Positions 25,899 through 39,890 are shown, numbered from the stretch's first letter. The stretch: 64,000 nucleotides of DNA from Congeria kusceri (GCA_027627225.1 CM051029.1:3815604-3879603), one strand, 5' to 3'. Numbers and translations are program-made. The notes: generated by a model from the letters alone, not told the origin.

Positions 25899-28284
25899 CT
25901 ATTTTACGAAAACAAACACACATATGGTTAATGTCTATTTTGCTGTACATGCTTTTTAAATCTACGCTTTCTACGTTCGCGTAAAATGGTCACTGGCTTA
26001 GACGCATTAGATTGCGTAATCGTGAACTCTTTCGTTATGTTATCATTAACGTTTAATATGTAAGTAGTTACCAACATAATTTATGCCAGAAAAAGAACAA
26101 CGAAAAATCAAAATAGTTAACCATTTGAGTACTGTCTTCTCGTCCATATCTCGTGTAAGTTAACTGGACACAGATAAACACACCACAGGTTAAAATGTAC
26201 GATATTTTATTGTGTACCTTATACGTTTTAATGAATGTGCAATTGATATTGCTATTCAATCAACCATGTACAAATCCAGATGAGTGTACCATAATGGTAT
26301 ATTTATATTTATTTTTTTAGCATTGGACCATTTTTACAATACTAATTTACAAATAGGATTTTATCAAAGATGACTTCATTTAATATAATTCCAGTACCTT
26401 TTCGTTTGTCCTATTCTAACCAGCAGTTTAGACGTCAGAACTAAATGATTTAGATATGTAATTGCATGACAACCATTCAAAACAAACAAGTAAAACAACA
26501 GTAAACGTCTTTTGTAACTTTTAACTTAAAGCATATAACGAAGCTGAGTAAAAGGTTCCAACCAGATTCCTATATTATAAAGTTGATATAACATCAGTTC
26601 TAAATCAGATATTGTGTAGAATATGGAAACGTATTGCCAGTTACTGTCATTAAAATTTAAATTAGGTATGCATTGCGTCAGAATTATGGTGTCGGTGGCC
26701 TATAAATAGAAATGAATTAACTCTCAAGTTGCCTGCTCGTTAGTGTCAGACAGTCATTAATAGGAAAATACACGATTACCAGGATAAAAGCATCATACTG
26801 TATTGTCACGTGCAGAACTGTTTAGTTTATTTCAGTTAAGCATTTCACTATCAGATTAAAAACATTGCCGCATTATTGTTGTAGCAGTAGCAGTAACAGA
26901 AGCAGAAGCAGAGTGTACAAACAAAATACATAAAGCGTTTGCATGGTGTTTAATTTATATATATATGATTTTTATGTCAATATCACCTACAGTGGCAATA
27001 CCTAAACGTACACTATCTAAAACATATCCAAATATGTAAACGTGTCATGCCAACGAATTGTTAGAATAATAGGGTTTCCGATCGTAACATTCGATTCATT
27101 ATACTCATGTGCCTGTGTTTTATTTCTTTATACGTCCATTAACCTCCCTCCCTTTGAATGGAATTCAGCGATATTGGATCGTATTTCACAATTTATTCAT
27201 ACAGTTTACATACTAAATGAATATGATTATGAATATTTAGCAACACCGTTGCCAACACAAACACGCAATATTAGACCAGACCAGACACTTAAATGTATAC
27301 AGTACAAACGTATACTTAACATACAATCTTTATTCTGAGTTCAGAGATCGATGTCGTCAAAATGCAGTCAATGAACCATTCATTTAATAATATGTGTTTC
27401 TCGCCTCTCAAGAAATGTTTGTGAGTGTAGTGTTTGAAACTGGAGCTGCAACGAGGAAATATGTTAACAGATATTAAATAATTTTTTATTTTACGTTGTA
27501 TATATTTATTGTAAACTTAAGGACGCTTTATTCGAAGTGTTACCGATGCGTATCGTTATAATCTCATGAGGCAGCATCAAATACGCCGTTTCAGTCTGAA
27601 CACACACTTACTGTGTGTTCGGTCATTCATAAACTCAAGCTTAACATAATGAAATTACGTGCTTGAATTATCCCGTGTCTTTGTACATGCACTTGTTTTC
27701 CGTGTTAAGCGATGTCATAACGGTTGTTTTCAATAGGATTTATGTACCTCGATAAAACTGGATTCCAGTACGTAATCTTTTAATCATATATTCATCGTGA
27801 CTGACAATTTTCGTGCATACAGAGCAAGGTCAAATGTATCAAAGCAACATGGATTCCGGCTTACAATTTCTACTTATTTAGCAGCAATGCGATGAGTTTA
27901 ACAAAGTATACTTAGTGTAATACCTTATTTAAGCGTTTGTCCTGGACAGAAATACATGACAACATTCAGCAATAGTCCGATTTTCATGAGATTGTTTCTC
28001 CGTTGTGGAATCTAACACAGATTTGCGTGTGTTTAACAACAGCGACATTCACCACCACTAAGAAAGGAAACTTGGGACGCACTGAGACTATGAACTATGG
28101 GTACGTATGTAAGGACTGATAGTTATATTTCAGTTGCTGAACTGATATATGCATGCGTTCGCAATAAGGAAGACACATGATTAATACATATTTTCCCAAC
28201 GAATTTGCCGTTTTTGATTTTGTTTTCTTCGATGTTTGTACTATTTACTAAATTGTATAGATAAAAGTAGGGCAGAAAACTTAC
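25899..28284. other. AT-rich, no gene recognised
   Basis: A minus-strand hydrophobic start at about 26120 (MVNYFDFSLFFFWHKLCW, followed by GTAACT) could be a signal-peptide exon for gene H, but its phase (2) does not match. Nothing else is supported. Confidence 0.4.
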
Positions 28285-28607
28285 ATTGAACGATCATGTG
28301 TGTGACTCTTTGCATTGTTATATTGGTTGTTTTGAACCAGTAGTATGCTGAACATGACACATTCTCATTGGTGTATGAGGTTGGAGTATATCGTAGAATG
28401 CTGGTTGCAACATCTAAACTGTATGTATAGCTGGTCCTGTCTGTTATGGATAGCTGGTCCTGTCTGTTACGTTACGTGACGCTACAAACCAGTGAATTTT
28501 TGCCCCTGTTCTACTTGTTGATGTGGTGCACGTGTAGGTCGATTGCTCATTGTATACTGGATATGAGACGGTTGTCTGTGGAAGCAGTGTCAACGAAGCA
28601 AGGTGGA
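28285..28607 (-). pseudogene. Gene E Ig exon, frameshifted by a 23-bp duplication
   Basis: Acceptor tgatttcag, donor TTCAAT|GTAAGT. The first half reads HLASLTLLPQTTVSYPVYN, STYTCTTSTSRTGAKIHW and NVTDRTSY. After a tandem duplication of 23 bp (28428-28473, unit tagctggtcctgtctgtta) the frame is lost. The second half is intact in another frame: YSLDVATSILRYTPTSY, ENVSCSAYYWF. It is homologous to gene B exon 2 (51148-51453). The duplication is not a multiple of three, so the copy is inactivated unless spliced around. Confidence 0.7.
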
Positions 28608-28957
28608 CTGAAATCAAAAATATAACCATTCATAACTATATCACTTTTACAAATCTTATAAAAAAACGACGAGTATAGAAGATGCAAATATTGTCCTCGT
28701 GTACCAGTGACAATTCGGTATCTATAGCCCACTAATTATGCCAATCAAAAAGCATGAGCAACGTAACACATTTTGTATTATCACGGGAAGACTCCGTGTG
28801 TATCACACGCATACGCTCATGCAAACGCAAACATTTAAACGCACGCATAAGTACATGTGTTTGCTGTCACACACGGACTGTGTTTACAAACCAGCAAAAG
28901 TAGGTACTACTTCAAAAAGCTTATTTAAAACAAGGCAGTTGTTACATTTATTGTTTA

Positions 28958-29126
28958 TACATGTTTGTATAGCTATACATGTCTGCGATATTCTCGCTTG
29001 CAACGAACCAGTGAATGCTTGCACCTGGTATACCTGTTGAGGTAGTGCACGTGAACGTCGATTGCTCATTGTGTACTGTATTCGAGACGGCTGTTTGTGG
29101 AACTAATGTCAACGCGGTAAGGTTTG
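28958..29126 (-). pseudogene. Gene E second Ig exon, truncated
   Basis: Acceptor ttattgtcag, then NLTALTLVPQTAVSNTVHN, STFTCTTSTGIPGASIHWF, NIADMYSYT. Homology with 28285-28607 stops at about 28958 and the F-strand Cys half is missing. It is a tandem copy of the same Ig type, cut in the middle. Confidence 0.7.
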
Positions 29127-32029
29127 CTGACAATAAACATAATTAAAGTTACCATTCTGCCATATGTATTCGTAGAAGATCCTGACATCGCTGCAACACT
29201 GCACGGATGTGCATAATGCAAAAGTGTATTATATAGATAAGATTCATCGAAAAAATGACTTTTACACAAACATAAAAGTTTCCATGTACATTACAGAGTA
29301 CATTAATTTTTTATTGCAATGCTTAAACAATGACTATTATTAACAGCCGTTTGATATTGATGTAGTTTACCCTCTTTCTAACATAATCTGGTAAAGAATT
29401 TAAATCATAAGTCATACATGGCTGTTCTGTGATTTAGTTGAATACTGGTGTGCGTCTTTAATAAGCACGCACTTTACTTTCGTAAATGAAGGGCATTTGT
29501 GATAAAGTATTTGAAACACAGGATTTAGATCCCCAAATTTTTCAGTTGATACAGGCCAGAATATTATAATTTACACTCTTTCTTGGTCCCATTCTAACAC
29601 TAACCCTAACCCAATCTTGGTTTTGCGTATTCAAAGTTTGTTTGTTTCTGCACATTTTATCAAACTATGATACCAGGGGAATAGCTAGAATAATCACTAT
29701 GACATTGTATGTGTGCAGCAGCACACAGATATTTCCTAGTTTAAACATATAAGATTTGAAACATTAAAGACGAGGATTAACAATTGAAACACTATTGGTA
29801 ACATCAGGTTAGTGAAAAGAGAACATATCGTGTGGTTTGAATGGTTTGTTCATTGAAAACAATCTTGAAGATTAAAGCTTGTTTAATTTAAGTTTCGAGC
29901 CTAAATTTACACATCCGTTTTCCCAAAATGTAAAAACAATGTATTGTCCATCAGCTAAGAGGAACAACATTTTTTAACATTACCGAGTGTTGCGGAAATA
30001 ACATCCTAATACGTATCGGCAAATATAATAGCACTTCCATCTTTATACAAAACTTATTTACAATCAGGATCAATACTAATCATATATACATATATTTTAT
30101 AGCATAATAACAGAAGTCCTATGTGACAGGTTTTAAGTCAGCAAATGCACTATTTACAATTCATATTTGTTTTTACCACTTCAAATTAACCTGTCATTAT
30201 ATTAGATTAATAAATATTACGTTTCCCGTAAAGTATGTCATAATAGTCCACTAGATTCAAGAAATAGCGTCCGTTGTATTTATTTCGTCTGTAACTTATG
30301 TTTGTCACTGAATTTGAACGTCTGTATTTCGCGTATGTTTCTGAATATTTTGACGCTATATAATGAAACATGAATGTTTTTAGAAGTACAATTAGCAAAA
30401 TAAAAAAAAACAAAAAAAACGCAAACAACGATACTTACGTATTACAATATTTTATATATTGAAACATGTTTTAAATGTTAAGATACACTCTTATATGTCA
30501 TAAAACAGCAAAAGATACACTCTTATATGTCATAAAACAGCAAAACAACATTTATTTCAACAACAAACAACAAAAATAAATACGGAATATTACGCTAGTC
30601 AATTGTTGCTAGGGTATGTATAAGTCGAGTGGCGTGTGTGATGATGTATATGGGATTAAGTTTATTTTGAATGCTGTATGCCATCGGCCCATTGTAAAAC
30701 ATAACATTCCAAATAAATTTGTACAATTTTCAGCAAGGTGTGAAACAGACAATGCAGAAAAAACAAACTTATATACAGTTTCAACGTACATGTCAAATCA
30801 CTAAAAATATTGAGCAATGTACATTATGCACAAAGTTATCAAAACAATGTATACTATTTTTACTATATTCTACTATATTAATTACAGTACATGGATATTT
30901 GGTAGATTAAAACTATGAACTAAAGAGAACTGTGATACGAAATTTCACAAGCCACGATACTAATATATACTCTAGCGTAATATTCCTTTTATTATATACA
31001 GTTATTAACTTCAATTGTGCATTTACCTTATTGTATTTGCTTAAAAACTACAAGATTGACGAAAATGGTTCGCATTTTGATTTCGTATTACGCGTAAGAA
31101 TACTATTTATGACGTTATCATGCAACCAAACCAGGAACGATGTGGAACAAAAACATGGCAATTGTACGAATGAAATATTTACTGTTGTGGCTATAATACA
31201 CTCAAAAATTGCTGTCATTTTCCTTTATGCTCACTCTATTTTGTTTCTTTGTTGTGGATTTGACATGATAGTATTTTATAGGAACTCTGCAACGGAGTAT
31301 TTTAGCATTTTGGAGATTTGTCAGGATTAAATCATCAATGGTAGCGTTCGTAGTGGTCGTGTTGCAGGCCAGAAGTTAAACAGTCAGATGCCGTTCCAGT
31401 AAAGGTTGGTTGACAACTCAATTGTCGGTCGTGCATTTCGGAGTCACTCTAGCTGACATTCAGTTTGGTGTCCGCACTTAAAGTGACGCTTTAGTTAAGC
31501 ACTAGCTATAGATTATATTTGTTTTCATAACTCTATGATGACATCATTAACATGTAGTACAGCTAGTATGGTAATACGGGAGCAGAAAAATAGCGAGTAG
31601 CATAATACAAAAATTATTTTATGTCGACATGTATTTCACCGATTGATAACGTAAAAGCAATAACTGTTATGACATTAGTTTATAAAATTAATTTACTGCA
31701 TTCGATTGTGTTCGCATTTGAATCTTTGTTATCTTCAGAGTACGACACAGAAAATTAATTTGCAGGGAATCAGGAAATACTTATATACATGAAAAAAAAG
31801 TTTCTTTAGGGTTTAAAAAAAATAAATAATTACTATGGTTACCAATGCCAGCACCGTAAGCATCAGTGACCTTATTGGTTTCGTAGTGGTCGACAACAAA
31901 GCGACAACATATCGTCAGTTTCAACTAAAACAGCAACTGTCATAGCGCCAATACCGCTACCCTTCCTGCAGCTTTGTCACAAGGATATTGACACAAGCAA
32001 CATTAAATTTGAGGTATATCCCATGAATA
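29127..32029. other. No supported gene
   Basis: AT-rich. It contains a 32-bp tandem duplication at 30481-30544 (agatacactcttatatgtca) and an unassigned 132-codon plus-strand frame at 30932-31330 with hydrophobic stretches. Confidence 0.4.
30481..30544. repeat. 32-bp direct duplication
   Basis: Two identical copies starting agatacactcttatatgtc at 30481 and 30513. Confidence 0.9.
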
Positions 32030-32735
32030 GTTTTTGAGGACATTGCCGAACAAGTTAACTGACCAAAGGGAACAACTCCGTGAATAATGCAGTTAGAGTT
32101 ATAAGTCTGGAGCACTTCATTCCGACTAACAACCATCGATCAGAAGTGATGTTTTAGATCAATATATTCAGTAGTTTTTGGGAAAATGGCCGGCGAGGAA
32201 GAATAACAAGGGGAATAACTCCATAAATATAAATAATAGATAATTATGAATATGAATAATCAGCTCGAGTTATACATCTTGTCCACTTCACTCCGCCTAA
32301 TAACCATTTATCCATGTGTGAAGTTTGAAGATGATATCTATAGGGGTTTGTAAGTTATGTCACGGACAAATAAAGATATGGCCGAAAGAGAAAAGTGGAC
32401 AAAAAGGAATAAATCCACAAATAATGCAGCTAGATATATAATTTTTGGGCACTGCACTCCGCCTAACAACCACTTATACATGTATGAAGTTTGAGGTCAA
32501 TTCGTTCAGTAGTTTTTGATAAAAAGGCCGATCAAGGAAAATTTACAAAGGGTAATAACTCCATAAACAATGCAGCTACAGTTAATAATATTCTATACTT
32601 CACTCCGGATGAAAACCATCTATCCATGTATAGAGTTTGGGGTCAATCCCTTCAGCAGTGTTTCATAAAATGGCCAGACAAGGAAAACTAAAAAAAGGTA
32701 AATAACTCCGTAAATAATGTAGCTAGTGTGGTACG
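32030..32735. repeat. Diverged minisatellite, about 150-bp unit
   Basis: Four to five copies of 'aagggaataactccataaataatgcagcta...cactccgcctaacaaccat.tatccatgtatgaagtttgaggtcaat.ccttcagtagttttt..taaaatggc', at about 32065, 32210, 32400, 32545 and 32695. This motif looks like a widespread bivalve dispersed or tandem repeat. Confidence 0.8.
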
Positions 32736-34007
32736 TATCAAAAGAGTATGTCAGGCACACGTGAATAATGGTGGCTGCAACTACTAACTATTAATGGCTA
32801 TCACATTGTTTGTGTATTCACCTTTGGACCATTTAACAGAGCTTTCAAACTATATTAGAGTATCCTATACGTTTGCATTTACATCATTATATTTCTTAGT
32901 TATGCTCATATTTAGCTTTAATGTTTGATATTGTTATACTTGGCTAGTACATGTACGAGTTTTGGACGCACCGACGTAATGCCAATTTATGAGGTTAACA
33001 TCATACAGTATGCATGCCATTTTATTGGCATTAATATATTTTCTTACAGAGTATATTGCTTCACATAAAAAATGTTTGATGATAATGTATTAACATGTAA
33101 ATCATCATAGACTATTTCAACCATTGTTCGAAAAAAACGTATTATACTTGTATTGTTGTATTTCAAATCGTTTACACTAAAAGGGTAATTTTATAAATAA
33201 CTTGGACAACTGATCTAATTAGACCAGTGTTATATTTACAACAGATCCTTTATTTCATTGAGGCTTTACTGCTATTGACAACAATGTCCATTATTCTTAT
33301 GAAATCACACGTGTTGAAACAAATTTATGTTAATGTGATTAAGATAATGCAGAGATCAAAGTTTATTTTTATTTAAAAACGTCAATTGAGCTTAATATAC
33401 GAGGAACGTGCTTGAGTTTGAAGCTGGGATACGCACTAATGCTGGTGCATATGTGCGTTTGACCTGGAAAACACCTCAGATATTTATATAATTACGACTA
33501 CTGACGCTAACAAAAAGCGTGTGTATGAAATTATATAACAAATCATCGTCTGCTGTATAAATATAACGATTATTTAACTCGGTAATAAAGTTGGTCGTGA
33601 CACTTAAAGTGTTCTATGTATGAAAATAAGTATACATATGTTTAGAAGTTAATTGTTAACGACAGTGAGTGCACTGACAATTTGCACACAGTCAATGTAT
33701 ATACAATAACATGTTGCACGAAGTTTGACAGTCACACAATTTTTCAAAGTTACATATGTATCATAACTATGTGCAGATTTTGTATTGCTTTTTTCCTGCA
33801 TTATATTAAAACACACTGATATGTTTTCGTTTTGTTGTTTCCGTCAAAATTACGGAATCATTATCTTTGAAAAAAATAAACACATTTCAGAAGCTTTGCT
33901 TTCAAACAGTTTTTTTCTTTAGCTGTTGTTAATGATATTATGGTATAGAAATGCGCAATACAAAGGTGTAGACAATAATTTAAGTGTGAATAATAAACTA
34001 CATTTTA
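32736..34007. other. AT-rich, no gene recognised
   Basis: The stalk and TM exons expected downstream of gene G on the minus strand were sought here and not found. Confidence 0.4.
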
Positions 34008-34085
34008 CAGGTATCGAACTCACGACGACGATTCTATGAACGAATACGAATTAACGGCGTTCTAACTGACTGCGCCGTTATGACA
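34008..34085 (-). repeat. tRNA-derived sequence (SINE head or tRNA relic)
   Basis: On the minus strand GGCGCAGTCAGTTAGAACGCC resembles a polymerase III A box (about 34057-34078), and AGTTCGATACC (34010-34020) a B box, spaced as in a tRNA gene. Acceptor-stem pairing is not convincing, so it is more likely a SINE promoter region than a working tRNA. Confidence 0.4.
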
Positions 34086-34379
34086 GGAGAAAATACACGT
34101 GCATGCTTTGGTTTTAAAAGTTTCAACAACCGACAAAAGGACAGACTGACTGACAGACTGCATCCAGTATACCACATCCCCTTACAACTTCGTTGGGCTG
34201 GAGGTATATTGTACCAATTTTGTGTGAAATAACACGATACTGAAAACAAGTACAAATAATAAGTAAGCAAACACTACAAATGCAACAAACTAAGCTATAA
34301 GCCAATTTAACATTGTTTATTTAAAATAAAAATTAACCGCGCACACGCAAATTTTTTATCCTCACATACATTTACATAC

Positions 34380-34703
34380 CCGAGGTTTTAATGCAAACTG
34401 TCGTCCTTTGTCTGTTGTCATCACTGGAACAGCTATATTCCCCGGCCGTTTCTTCATTTTATGCTGTTATAGTAATGTATACGGATGTGTAGTCCCCGTT
34501 CGAACATATAGTGTAAACGCCACAACTTGATGCTGTTATTGAGCATCTTGCTGCCTGCAGCCAAACACACTCTCCAATGTATGTTATTTCTTTGTAGCGT
34601 ACTATTCCTCTTGTAGTGTTTGTATCTATGTCATTCCAGTTGAAATCAAATACTAATTGCACGTTTCGATCACCATTGTCAGCGTAGGTATCAAGGCAGG
34701 AAT
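34380..34703 (-). pseudogene. Gene G single Ig-like exon with late stop
   Basis: A 324-bp phase 1-1 exon (ttattttgcag, TCGG|GTATGT). It is homologous to gene C exon 2: SCLDTYADNGDRNVQLVFDF, NWNDIDTNTTRG, ITYIGECVWLQAARCSI, GVYTICSNGDYTSVYITITA. A TAA at 34459-34461 follows ITITA. The frame then continues NEETAGEYSCSSDDNRQRTT and VCIKTSG, as in gene C (NETTSGTYNCYQ). Without readthrough, splicing this exon to the signal exon at 36832-36886 would give a short secreted product lacking the membrane anchor. Simple decay is the cautious reading. Confidence 0.7.
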
Positions 34704-36493
34704 CTGCAAAATAAACACAAAGTCACAAGTAGAACAACTCAACAGAAGCACATTTGCAATTCTAATAGTTGTGTAAACTATATTGTTCCTAAATATGTGC
34801 ATTGAACAATTAAATACCTGAGCATTTAATCACCAGCAAGAGTGTTGCATACACTCTTAGTAACCAAATGAAATCATTTGTGATAAATTCTGAAATCTGC
34901 TCAAAAATCTGGAAATCAAAGCAATTTACTTACATTTACTTTAAGTGTACAAATTCCGCATTTCAGGTTTAATAAGCATATCATTTATGTTGTGAGTATA
35001 TTTTTTTTTTGACGATATATTATGACTAAATATACATTGTATAGATATGACACCCATAGATGTTGGTATATATAGCATGGTCAACCCGGGAATGTTAATG
35101 TGAAGGCGTAAGCCGGGCTTGATATAACCTTACCTTTTCGATTGTTGACAATACGTTGTATCACCCGCTATGGAATGTGATATTTATTTTTTATACAGTA
35201 TATCGATATTACCAAATATCAAAGGCAGCATATGCAAGATAAGCGCCAGAAGTTAACTCATTAAAAGAAGTGCTTTCCGAGAATGAGTAGATTTTTATAG
35301 ATTGGCCAGTTATTTAAAGAAAGCCCTTGTTCGAGTTTTACCTCCACGCGAGGGTGACATTATACTGTCACATGTGACATTACGAATTGTTTTGTGATAT
35401 GTCAGTGGAAATATATGGGCCAATCACTTTAGGTATAATAATATATATTGGAATTGTCTTCCTATGTTTAAGGTTTAACGCAAGAGTCTTATTTTAATGC
35501 ACATAATCGAGTGCGCTTGAAACAGATTCTGAGCTTTTAGATTGACACGTAAATAATACAAATATACCCCAAATTACTCAATATCACAAGCAAATCATAT
35601 TTTCAATTTTGAAGTAATATTTATCTTTGTTAGATCTTACAATTATAGAGGTACACTTATATATGTTTTCTTTTCTCATAAGTATATCATTTATGTATTA
35701 GCGTAACCTTGCGCGCAGCAAATATTTCACAGTATGGGTTAATTTCTTAATATATTAATTTTAACAGTATAAGTTTATAATTTAATAGACATTCAAGATG
35801 GGTTTTCAGTAGCTTTAAACCCAATAGTATGACTGTTTTGCTGTTTACTGAAATACTGTAAACACGGATAAAATTGCAAGTGTGACTTAGTAAGTTACAT
35901 GTATTGTATGCTGTTTAGCATCTTACCATGTCTTGTTATTTTATACTCATAATTGCAATCTTATGAGGTTAAATACCATTGTTATGTACATGCTTTGCGA
36001 ATTATCAGTATTCCATACTAGGTGTGAATTTCCGCGCGCCTTTATACCCGTTAAATATCCACATATAATATTGCTATTACATTTTGAACGGTATGTTTTT
36101 TCGTAATGTTTTGACGCTGTTTCGAAATTTTAATTTATAATGTGCATTTAAAACACTTTAATATATCTCATTATGACAGCACAATCCGAGAACTATTTCA
36201 ACATGCATTTAAATCGCGCTAAAATCTAACTCATTCTTGTTTTGAACCATATTAATACTAATTTGTTAACATACTGACATATCCATTGTATTGTAACACA
36301 ATTGCATTGCCTACTCTTGAACCGAATAGCATGCCATAAAATGACCACATGGGCAGCTAAGAAAATGTTGTGTTTGCGATTCTGGATAACTAAATGTCAC
36401 ATATTACACTGCTAGTACAAACATAACACTTATGCTGTCATACCGTAATGAAGTAAGCCACAGCCAATAATAATATAATTCAGATACTATTGC

Positions 36494-36673
36494 CAGTCAT
36501 AAGACCGATGAACCGTGTTATCAACACAATAACAGAGCTACGACGTCGTACGATTTTAACTTAAATTTACGACTGGTTTTAACGACAATTTTAGCGTCGT
36601 AAATATAGCTTCTTCATGTCAAATGATATGCCAAGCATTACTAAAATATGCATTTAAACCATTTAAAACATAA
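36494..36673. repeat. Dispersed repeat, partial copy of the element at 40384
   Basis: About 180 bp (agtcataagaccgatgaacc ... ttaaaacataaaca) match 40439-40621 with roughly one difference per ten bases, including the palindrome tacgacgtcgta. It lies in the presumed gene G intron. Confidence 0.85.
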
Positions 36674-36831
36674 ACATATTGCCTGAGTTTTTCACTCTGC
36701 CATCTCATCACGGTTTATACACTACATTAACTATCCAGCAGAAAATCGTATTCACTGTGAAGCAAATGTAATAACAATGCCCTTTTATGTTGAACAAAAG
36801 ACAATAATACACGTCCGCATACGAAACTTAC

Positions 36832-36886
36832 TGGCAAAACTCATCAGCACATATAAAAGGGAACACACAATGGTAAAGTTGGCCAT
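36832..36886 (-). CDS. Signal-peptide exon, probably of gene G
   Basis: ATG at 36884-36886, then MANFTIVCSLLYVLMSFA and a strong donor, GCCA|GTAAGT, in phase 1. The 55-bp exon is a typical first exon: Met, hydrophobic core, small residue at the cleavage site. Phase 1 joins the Ig exon at 34380-34703 directly. The promoter is not resolved. Confidence 0.55.
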
Positions 36887-38555
36887 TATATCCGTGTAAA
36901 TTTCAGGACGATGACGCGAATTCAAGAACACGCGAATTAAAAGCATTGTACAGTATTTCATATACGAAATACTTTACCAAAGTGTTAAAGTTTTAAAACC
37001 AAATGCCTATGAAGTGTTGCCGTTTATTGACTACCCACAAACAGAATTTCGCAGCTGACTGGCTAAGGACGTTACGCAAATTATGAAACACACTTTGAAG
37101 TTAAAATTACGATTAGACGATTTTGTATGCATGTATACATAAAAGGGACCTTAAATTATAACATAAACGATACTAGGTACAATAATAAGCACTGTTTGTT
37201 TATTGGTAGCATGGACTATTGCAAATTGATATTCATATATATCCGAAAAACAAAGCGATACCGTATATACCGTTTTCGAGAGAAACACCATCTTACCCAA
37301 TGATATTTATACTTCTACAACTAAGTCACAAAACAGCCCTAAGATATTTAATAAATGAAAATTAATTTAATATGTAGTTTTTAAAGAAATAGTACACACA
37401 TAATAAATTCTTACACGTGTTCTATATTGCTCGTCCATAAATTCATAAAGACGGAAGTCGTAAGTCTCTCTAAAGAAAGCTTTTGTAAATCATGAATTAA
37501 TAAATAAGTAAATGTCTTTTAACAGAGATGTATCTGCGTCATGAAGATGCATACTGTGTTCTCTAGTACATAATATTACACCATCATATTTTTTAGATAA
37601 TCTTAAACAATAAATAAAAAAAAACATGAATGACTAACTGATCTAACATAAACGAACTACTCAAACCCTAAACTGCCTCGGTCTGCTAATAAGAGTTATC
37701 TCCTGCTGACGCAGCTGGAGATTCACTTTGTTTATGTTTAACTGTCTTTGACATCGTGAAACATTAATGCTTCGTTTGAACACAAACCCTCAATCTAAAT
37801 CAGTATGGGTTTGATACCTACTCTTCTTAAAGTTGCGTGTTATCAATTATGTTTATCGTATTACATTGACTTTATTCTGTATGATAGTATATACTCCATA
37901 CCAAGCGTCTTTAATTTCGCTTGCGCTACATAAAAGAAATCAAATAGAGAAATGGTATTGATTTGAATTAGCCGATATCCACGTACATAATTTAATTAAG
38001 GGCCTACATGGAATTAAGTATTACTGCTTTTAGGTTCTATGTATTTTGCTATTCATGCGAATAGATGTTATTCTATTTACGTATTTCGACAGATAAATAC
38101 ATGCATCAGACATCCGATGAGTCTTAACCGAATAGCGCGTCTCGGTTACCAACAGACGATGTTAGACAATTTATGGCAATTTTGTTTTATTGTAGCAAGT
38201 GTGTATTGTTGCATAACTATTATTTATGCAATGTATTTGGTTTACATGCAAATAAAGTTATGTTTCTCAATGGCAAGCTGCACTGTTATGAGAAACGTAG
38301 AAACCCTTACCAAGTAAATGTAAACTAGAAAACACGCAAGGCCTTAATATCACAGTAGCACATACATCCGTGAACTCAATGTACCTGGCGGAATGTGCTC
38401 CTTGTATATGAAGACGCCTTGTACTGTAGTAAATATGTATGCTAAACATGCAGAACTACTTAAAATAAGAAAACAACACTAATACAACATCTGTCATAGT
38501 AACGCTTAATTATAATATGCCAGGGTATGCGAATAAACAAACGTGAACAACTTAC
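36887..38555. other. AT-rich, no gene recognised
   Basis: No Ig exon found between the two signal-peptide exons at 36832-36886 and 38556-38616. Confidence 0.4.
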
Positions 38556-38616
38556 CACCCGACTTCAGCAGTACTACGATCAACAGAGTTCTTATGCAGA
38601 CGTTTACATCCATCAT
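38556..38616 (-). CDS. Second signal-peptide exon
   Basis: MMDVNVCIRTLLIVVLLKSG followed by GGTG|GTAAGTTG, phase 1. At 61 bp it is the same length as the first exon of gene C (59915-59975). It could be an alternative first exon of gene G or the start of a lost neighbour. The strong donor and hydrophobic core argue that it is real. Confidence 0.5.
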
Positions 38617-39514
38617 GTGTATATGTTTCTTGATCATTAGTGTTTAGTCTGTATGTGTATTGGTGCGTGTTTATTATGCAAACATACACAATTTATGTTC
38701 TATGGACCATTATAATTGCATGCAAACGTTCATTTCATCCTTTCTAATGTACAACAAAATTTAAATTCTCATAATTAAACTCGAACATCATCAACGATGT
38801 GTTTACACTGTTTACAATAATATTTTCATGCATTTAAACCTCCGTCTACCTGGGTCACTTAATTAAATCAATACGCATGGTATATGTACAGGCCGGTCTA
38901 TGTTCATTTAAACATACTGCTAATCGGGTAACATTGGCCTTGGACTGTATCTACGTGCATAGTGACAGAGGCAGATAATCAAAAATATATTGGCCTGACA
39001 CATTTTATTAGCCAATGACCTTTATTTGGTAACTATCTGCTTTGTTATAATATATTCGTTGCAGAAAATTGCTGAGATGTTTATAAATGTGCAAATCTCA
39101 CCGAATGACATCACGTCGTTTTGGACGAGGAAAACAAACTAAATGGGATGCGTCCAGCGATTCTGTTTTGTATGCATAGGGTCGTAAATGTTATGGTGTT
39201 TGCGCTCAATTAGTTGCGTATGTTTGAATAAAATGTATTGCTCCTAACGTGGACCAAAAATCGATGTGTTACGCCTTACTGATTTTTGCGTCGACAAACT
39301 CATGAATGGACATGTGGAATAATATACTGCTTGATTTTCGAGCTATGTGTGCGTGTTCGGATCGATGGGAGGATGAATGTAAGTATGTACACATGGTTAC
39401 ATTTATAAAACCACATAATACAACAAAGTTGAGTCAATCTGCCTAACATCATTCAACTGTAAAAATAGATATCTTAGAAGTTATATTGCTTACACAGATT
39501 TTGCAAGTGCGTTC
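38617..39514. other. AT-rich, no gene recognised
   Basis: Short open frames only. Confidence 0.4.
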
Positions 39515-39785
39515 ATATTTGTAGTGTTATGCTCGTTGATTTGTAAGAGTGCATGCAGTAGGCTCTACACGACATATTCTCACTGGTGTACGAGGTTTGT
39601 GTATATCGCAGAATGCTGGTAGCAACATGTGATAGGTATGTATGCATGTAGGTTGCCATATGATGTCACCTATACGGGAGGTTACTGTTAACTTGCAGCA
39701 GGTCTTCACTTCGAGGTGGTGCACTTTAACATAGTACATTGTATATTTGATATGAGACTGCCGTCTGTGATAAGAGTAAGGTTTA
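39515..39785 (-). pseudogene. Gene F Ig exon relic
   Basis: Acceptor atcttgcag, then a shifted version of the E/B2-type domain. The clear part is VATSILRYTQTSYTSENMSC and YKSTSITLQI. The first half is broken by stops and indels, and the donor is lost (ATATGAAC). Third decayed copy of this Ig type on the minus strand. Confidence 0.6.
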
Positions 39786-39890
39786 CTGCAAGATAATATA
39801 CTGTTTATACAAAACAGATTATAGTTAAATATTTCACTAAATAAAACATTTTGACGAATACATGTATTCGTATGAAGTACATGTATGCTA

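Noticed and set aside
29594..29613. Telomere-like 'ccctaaccc' motif
   Set aside because: Only one or two units; not an array.
30207..30428. Frame beginning with a Phe/Leu-rich hydrophobic run, possible signal peptide
   Set aside because: The run is encoded by an A/T homopolymer region and the remainder has no domain.
30932..31330. 132-codon plus-strand frame with hydrophobic segments
   Set aside because: Lies in AT-rich sequence, no recognisable domain and no splice support; kept only as an unassigned frame.
34008..34085. Functional tRNA gene
   Set aside because: A- and B-box-like segments are present but a paired acceptor stem and anticodon arm are not evident.
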